NCBI GenBank assembly: GCA_002424525.1
Contig: DIKJ01000031.1
Coordinates: 1 to 55,318, forward strand
Reading direction: 5' to 3'
Source: Bacteroidales bacterium UBA5621
GTDB taxonomy: Bacteria > Bacteroidota > Bacteroidia > Bacteroidales > VadinHA17
Length of the DNA stretch: 55,318 nucleotides
A program made the translations under genes and the position numbers. Of this stretch, positions 52,290 through 55,318 are shown in pieces (within the stretch, counting starts at the first letter, position 1; every line of letters begins with the position of its first letter). A model generated the notes under the pieces. That model saw only the letters and a program-made list of their open reading frames with translations. It was not told the DNA's origin and ran no database searches.

Positions 52290-54758
52290 CTAACGGTACA
52301 ACCACTCCGAAGGTACTTCTATTCTGGGTTTACCTGGCATTTCCACAGTAAGCCTTATTACTGGTCTCCTTCCGGTTGTCTGAAAATACCCAATATGCAA
52401 TTTGTGATACCCTTTGCCCAATGCATAGTACTCTCCTTTCTCTACTGCTCTAGGGTGGACTCCGTCGTTTGATAGAACCAGGTTGTCATTGAGCACCAGT
52501 ATACTACCATCATCAGAGTTAATGAATAAACCATAAACACCATCTTCAGGGATCATTATATACCCGTCAAAGGCAATGGCGAAATTTTGATCCAAGTCGG
52601 TCAATCTTGTGTTGACCAACGTGGATGTCGTTGTCTTCACTGCATTAAGTGTTTTGAAATCTGGTACTTGTGTAAATTCTCCCTGGTATATTCTGACATT
52701 CAGACCATTCTTAAACTTCCCTTCAACTGGTGCCGGAACAATCTCCTTTTTGACGAGCTTATAGGAAGCTGTTCTGCTTGTTTCGGTCCCGTACTGCGCA
52801 AAAGTTTTTAATACACACGCCTCCTTTACAGTAAATGGTGATGTGTAGAGGTTGGAATTAACTCCTGGTTCAGTGCCATCGGTTGTGTAGTAGATCTTTG
52901 CACCCTGATTGTGGCTTGAAAGTACCACTGGGAACTCATCTGAAAAGACAAGTATTCTCCTTTCCAGCATTGGCGGTGTCAGGCCTTTGTTTGCTTTGGC
53001 AACATTGGAGGCCCTCATTTTGTCAACTTTCCTGTCATATGTCATTAACCCGTTGGTCTCTGTTTCAACATCTGTCGTTTGTGTATAAATAACTGCACTC
53101 AGACCATTTTCGTTAACAAAACGGTAAATCTGATCAAGGTACGACTCATAGGTGGCCAAGAGCTGAATGGTATCCTCAAGAGTTCTGTACCCCCAGTTTG
53201 TTGCTTCCCACATATGATCTTTAACAGGGTAGCCAAGGCCACCGTATTCACCAAGCACAATCGCCCTGTCTTCTTCAGCGGCCGGGCATCGGGGGTTTGG
53301 ATAAGTATGAATATCTTTTACTTCCCCGGTACCACGGTCTGTCCATCCTGAGGCGCTGTTAACAAGCCTTGTCGGATCATATGCCTTTACAAGGGCGGTT
53401 ATTCTTTCTGTATCCCATTGTCCCCATCCTTCATTATAAGGGACCCACATAATAATTGATGGATTGTTGTATTTTGTTTCAATCATCCTTTTAAGTTCAT
53501 ACTCAAACTGTTCTCCGGTCTCGGGTGTTTTAGTAATATCAGGCATTGCTCCGCTGATATACCTGTCGCCGCTGGGCATATCCTGCCATACAAGAATACC
53601 CATCTTATCGCACCAGTTATAGAATCTCCTGTTTTCAACCTTAACATGCTTCCTGAGCATGTTGAATCCCATTTTCTTTGTCATTATCAGATCATAAACC
53701 ATTGCCTCATCCGTTGGAGGAGTAAACAATCCATCAGGCCAGAACCCCTGATCAAGGGGGCCGTTCTGAAATACAAACTCGTTATTAAGCAACATTCTGG
53801 TAAAGCCATCTTTTGTCTTTCCCAAAGATATCTTTCTCATGCCGACTACTGAAGTAATCCTGTCTGTAACAGATTTATCTGTCTTAAGGTCTATGGATAC
53901 ATCATATAAAAACGGATTATCCGGTGACCATAAAACAGGTTCGCTGATGTTCAGCTTAATCTCAGCCCCGCATGCGCCTGAACCTCTGGCAATAGTTTTT
54001 CCCTTGCTTGATACTGTTATATCAGCATTACAGTTTCCACCGGACGATTTTACAACAAAAGACATGGTCTTTGAATCGATGTCGGAAACTACCCGGAATG
54101 AAGAAATATAAGATTCATTAACCGGTTCAAGCCATACGGTTTGCCATATCCCTGTTGTCGGAGTATACCAGATACCGCCCGGATTATTGACTTGCTTTCC
54201 GCGCGGCTGAGGCCCGTCATTCGTTGGATCCCAGACACAAACCAGCATTTCGTGTGACTTACCGTCATTTAGAAAACCTGATATCTCAAATGAAAATGGA
54301 TCAAAACCCCCCTTATGAGATCCCGCTTCTTTGCCATCAATCCATACTGTTGTCTCCCAGTCTGAAGCTTCAAAATTAAGAAGGATCTTGTCTTTCTTCC
54401 ATTTTGCGGGTACTGAAAACGTAGTTTTGTACCATAGATTCTCAGATTCGCTGACCCTCCGTTTTACTCCAGACAAGGCTGATTCTATTGGAAAAGGTAC
54501 CAGAATCTGGCCTTCCCAGTTAACAGGTTTTGATCCCCTGGGAGTAACTGCATAATCCCAAAGTCCATTCAGATTTATCCACTCTTTCCTTACCATGTCT
54601 GGCCTTGGATATTCAGGCCAAGGTTTCAAGGGATCCATTTTCAAAGCCCATTCCGATAGGATAGGGTTATCACTGATCTTCCAGTTGATTTCTTTGCGTC
54701 CACACTGTATGCTAAAAAGCAGGTTACATAACAAAAGGAATGCGATTAATTTTTTCAT
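52290..54758 (-). CDS. GH2-family hydrolase with chitobiase-C-like and PA14 modules
   Basis: An 822-residue exported GH2 enzyme; the leader ends FSIQC, an imperfect lipobox. Domains: jelly roll (about 45-215), Ig-like (about 220-310), TIM barrel (about 315-600), a chitobiase-C-like beta module (about 605-670, AKIYYTTDGTEPGVNSNLYT), and a PA14 module (about 680-815, FAIAFDGYIMIPEDGVYGLF, SDDGSILVLND). Acid/base is Glu443 in YNEGWGQWD and nucleophile Glu504 in VLGEYGGLGY. PA14 domains bind carbohydrate in several enzymes and may help target the polymer. It is the first gene of the minus arm. Confidence 0.92.
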   Translation of the reverse strand: MKKLIAFLLLCNLLFSIQCGRKEINWKISDNPILSEWALKMDPLKPWPEYPRPDMVRKEWINLNGLWDYAVTPRGSKPVNWEGQILVPFPIESALSGVKRRVSESENLWYKTTFSVPAKWKKDKILLNFEASDWETTVWIDGKEAGSHKGGFDPFSFEISGFLNDGKSHEMLVCVWDPTNDGPQPRGKQVNNPGGIWYTPTTGIWQTVWLEPVNESYISSFRVVSDIDSKTMSFVVKSSGGNCNADITVSSKGKTIARGSGACGAEIKLNISEPVLWSPDNPFLYDVSIDLKTDKSVTDRITSVVGMRKISLGKTKDGFTRMLLNNEFVFQNGPLDQGFWPDGLFTPPTDEAMVYDLIMTKKMGFNMLRKHVKVENRRFYNWCDKMGILVWQDMPSGDRYISGAMPDITKTPETGEQFEYELKRMIETKYNNPSIIMWVPYNEGWGQWDTERITALVKAYDPTRLVNSASGWTDRGTGEVKDIHTYPNPRCPAAEEDRAIVLGEYGGLGYPVKDHMWEATNWGYRTLEDTIQLLATYESYLDQIYRFVNENGLSAVIYTQTTDVETETNGLMTYDRKVDKMRASNVAKANKGLTPPMLERRILVFSDEFPVVLSSHNQGAKIYYTTDGTEPGVNSNLYTSPFTVKEACVLKTFAQYGTETSRTASYKLVKKEIVPAPVEGKFKNGLNVRIYQGEFTQVPDFKTLNAVKTTTSTLVNTRLTDLDQNFAIAFDGYIMIPEDGVYGLFINSDDGSILVLNDNLVLSNDGVHPRAVEKGEYYALGKGYHKLHIGYFQTTGRRPVIRLTVEMPGKPRIEVPSEWLYR

Positions 54759-55318
54759 AAAACAGTAGGTTGTTAATTTTTGATTATATTGATTATAGAA
54801 TTTTTAAATCAATCAGTATTTGTTTACAATCCACTACCTGCTCTCAACACTTCGAAACTTATTTTCCTCTAATGAATAGTATAATTGCTCTCCTGAAATT
54901 AGTCTATCGACTGCATCATTATATTTTAATTTTTGCAAAGACTTTTTGAAAAAACAGTCCTGCGTCATTGCAGGACTGTTTTTCTTCCTAACCCACTAAC
55001 TAACCAACCTTAACATTTTTAAAGTTATTGTTACAGAATTATACCAAGCTTTTCTTGTTTAAGATAATGAAAGTAAAATGAAGCCACTCTCTACGTTATT
55101 TCTCTTTATTCAATTAAAATTTTAATTCTTTCTTTATTTAAATTTATATTCTTATAAGTCCCTTCTAATCAATAATTATATCCTTTCCTGCTCCGATACA
55201 CCTATCGAAACCAGAGAATAGCAGACAAGATTTTTCTTCCAGGCGGGGTCTGCATTTTAAAATGAACACCAGTTAAGAAGATTATTTATTTTATACCTGA
55301 AATTCTAAATTGAAAATT
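54759..55318. other. AT-rich region upstream of the minus arm, no gene seen
   Basis: This 560-base stretch has no convincing coding frame on either strand. It must contain the minus-arm promoter (probably between 54759 and 54950), but no clear TAnnTTTG element was found. It includes a strong bidirectional hairpin at 54951-54982 and a 16-base palindrome AATTAAAATTTTAATT at 55112-55127. The rest is AT-rich and may lead to a gene beyond the right edge. Confidence 0.6.
54951..54983. terminator. Bidirectional rho-independent terminator
   Basis: Arms 54951-54963 and 54970-54982 form a 13-bp perfect stem (AAAACAGTCCTGC with GCAGGACTGTTTT) and a 6-base loop GTCATT. A T-run closes the plus-strand side and an A-run opens it, so it can act in both directions. 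It stands about 190 bases from the nearest visible gene. Confidence 0.75.

Noticed and set aside
55112..55127. 16-base AT-only palindrome as an operator
   Set aside because: Such palindromes are frequent by chance in DNA this AT-rich, and no neighbouring gene supports regulation.
1..55318. CRISPR arrays, tRNA or rRNA genes, transposons, phage genes, two-component or sigma/anti-sigma regulators
   Set aside because: None was seen; no regularly spaced repeats, cloverleaf-like sequence or matching protein motifs are present in the window.

Overview
The window is a large polysaccharide-degradation island from a member of the Bacteroidota, most likely Bacteroidales-like or marine. The evidence is a SusD-type lipoprotein with a DUF3823 partner at the left end, many lipoproteins and secreted glycoside hydrolases, AT-rich spacers mostly without Shine-Dalgarno sequences, and no tRNA, rRNA or transposase. 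About 34 protein genes fill almost everything between 26 and 54758. A SusC-type receptor is expected just left of base 1 but is not in the window.

The plus-strand arm (26-33332) runs in this order: SusD, DUF3823 protein, a strong hairpin, sugar-porter MFS permease, alpha/beta-hydrolase esterase, GH127-type beta-L-arabinofuranosidase, then an alternating cluster of paralogous clan GH-A enzymes. I call these type A (lipoproteins) and type B (ordinary signal peptide). The cluster runs A1, aldose 1-epimerase, B1, A2, B2, B3 fused to a GH43 propeller. It is followed by GH2, sulfatase, two GH51-type arabinofuranosidases, a third type A gene with different arginine codon use, GH2, a DUF4964/5127/4965/1793 ('glutaminase A') protein carrying an inserted jelly-roll-like domain, GH2, and a 681-residue protein of no family I recognise.

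The minus-strand arm is read from 54758 leftwards to 33492. It runs GH2 with PA14 and chitobiase-C-like modules, GH2, DUF4965 protein, two sulfatases, GH62, aldose 1-epimerase, a TolB/PL22-like propeller lipoprotein, sulfatase, GH43, GH43, a divergent GH43-like propeller, and a uroporphyrinogen-decarboxylase-family protein. One plus-strand GH43 gene (43420-44394) sits inside this arm. The two arms converge at 33333-33491 and repeat much of each other's gene content (GH2, DUF4965, epimerase, S-type sulfatase, GH43), but in different orders.

Together the genes suggest attack on a sulfated, heavily L-arabinofuranosylated polysaccharide, for example an arabinogalactan-, arabinan- or arabinoxylan-like polymer. 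Sulfatases and the esterase would strip substituents. GH43, GH51, GH62 and GH127 would remove alpha- and beta-L-arabinofuranose. GH2 enzymes and the GH-A paralogues would act on the remaining backbone or side chains. Mutarotases and the MFS permease would handle released sugars. The substrate is inferred from families; nothing in the sequence proves it. The least explained parts are the A/B GH-A expansion, the unknown 681-residue protein, the two DUF4965 proteins, the TolB/PL22-like lipoprotein and the URO-D protein.
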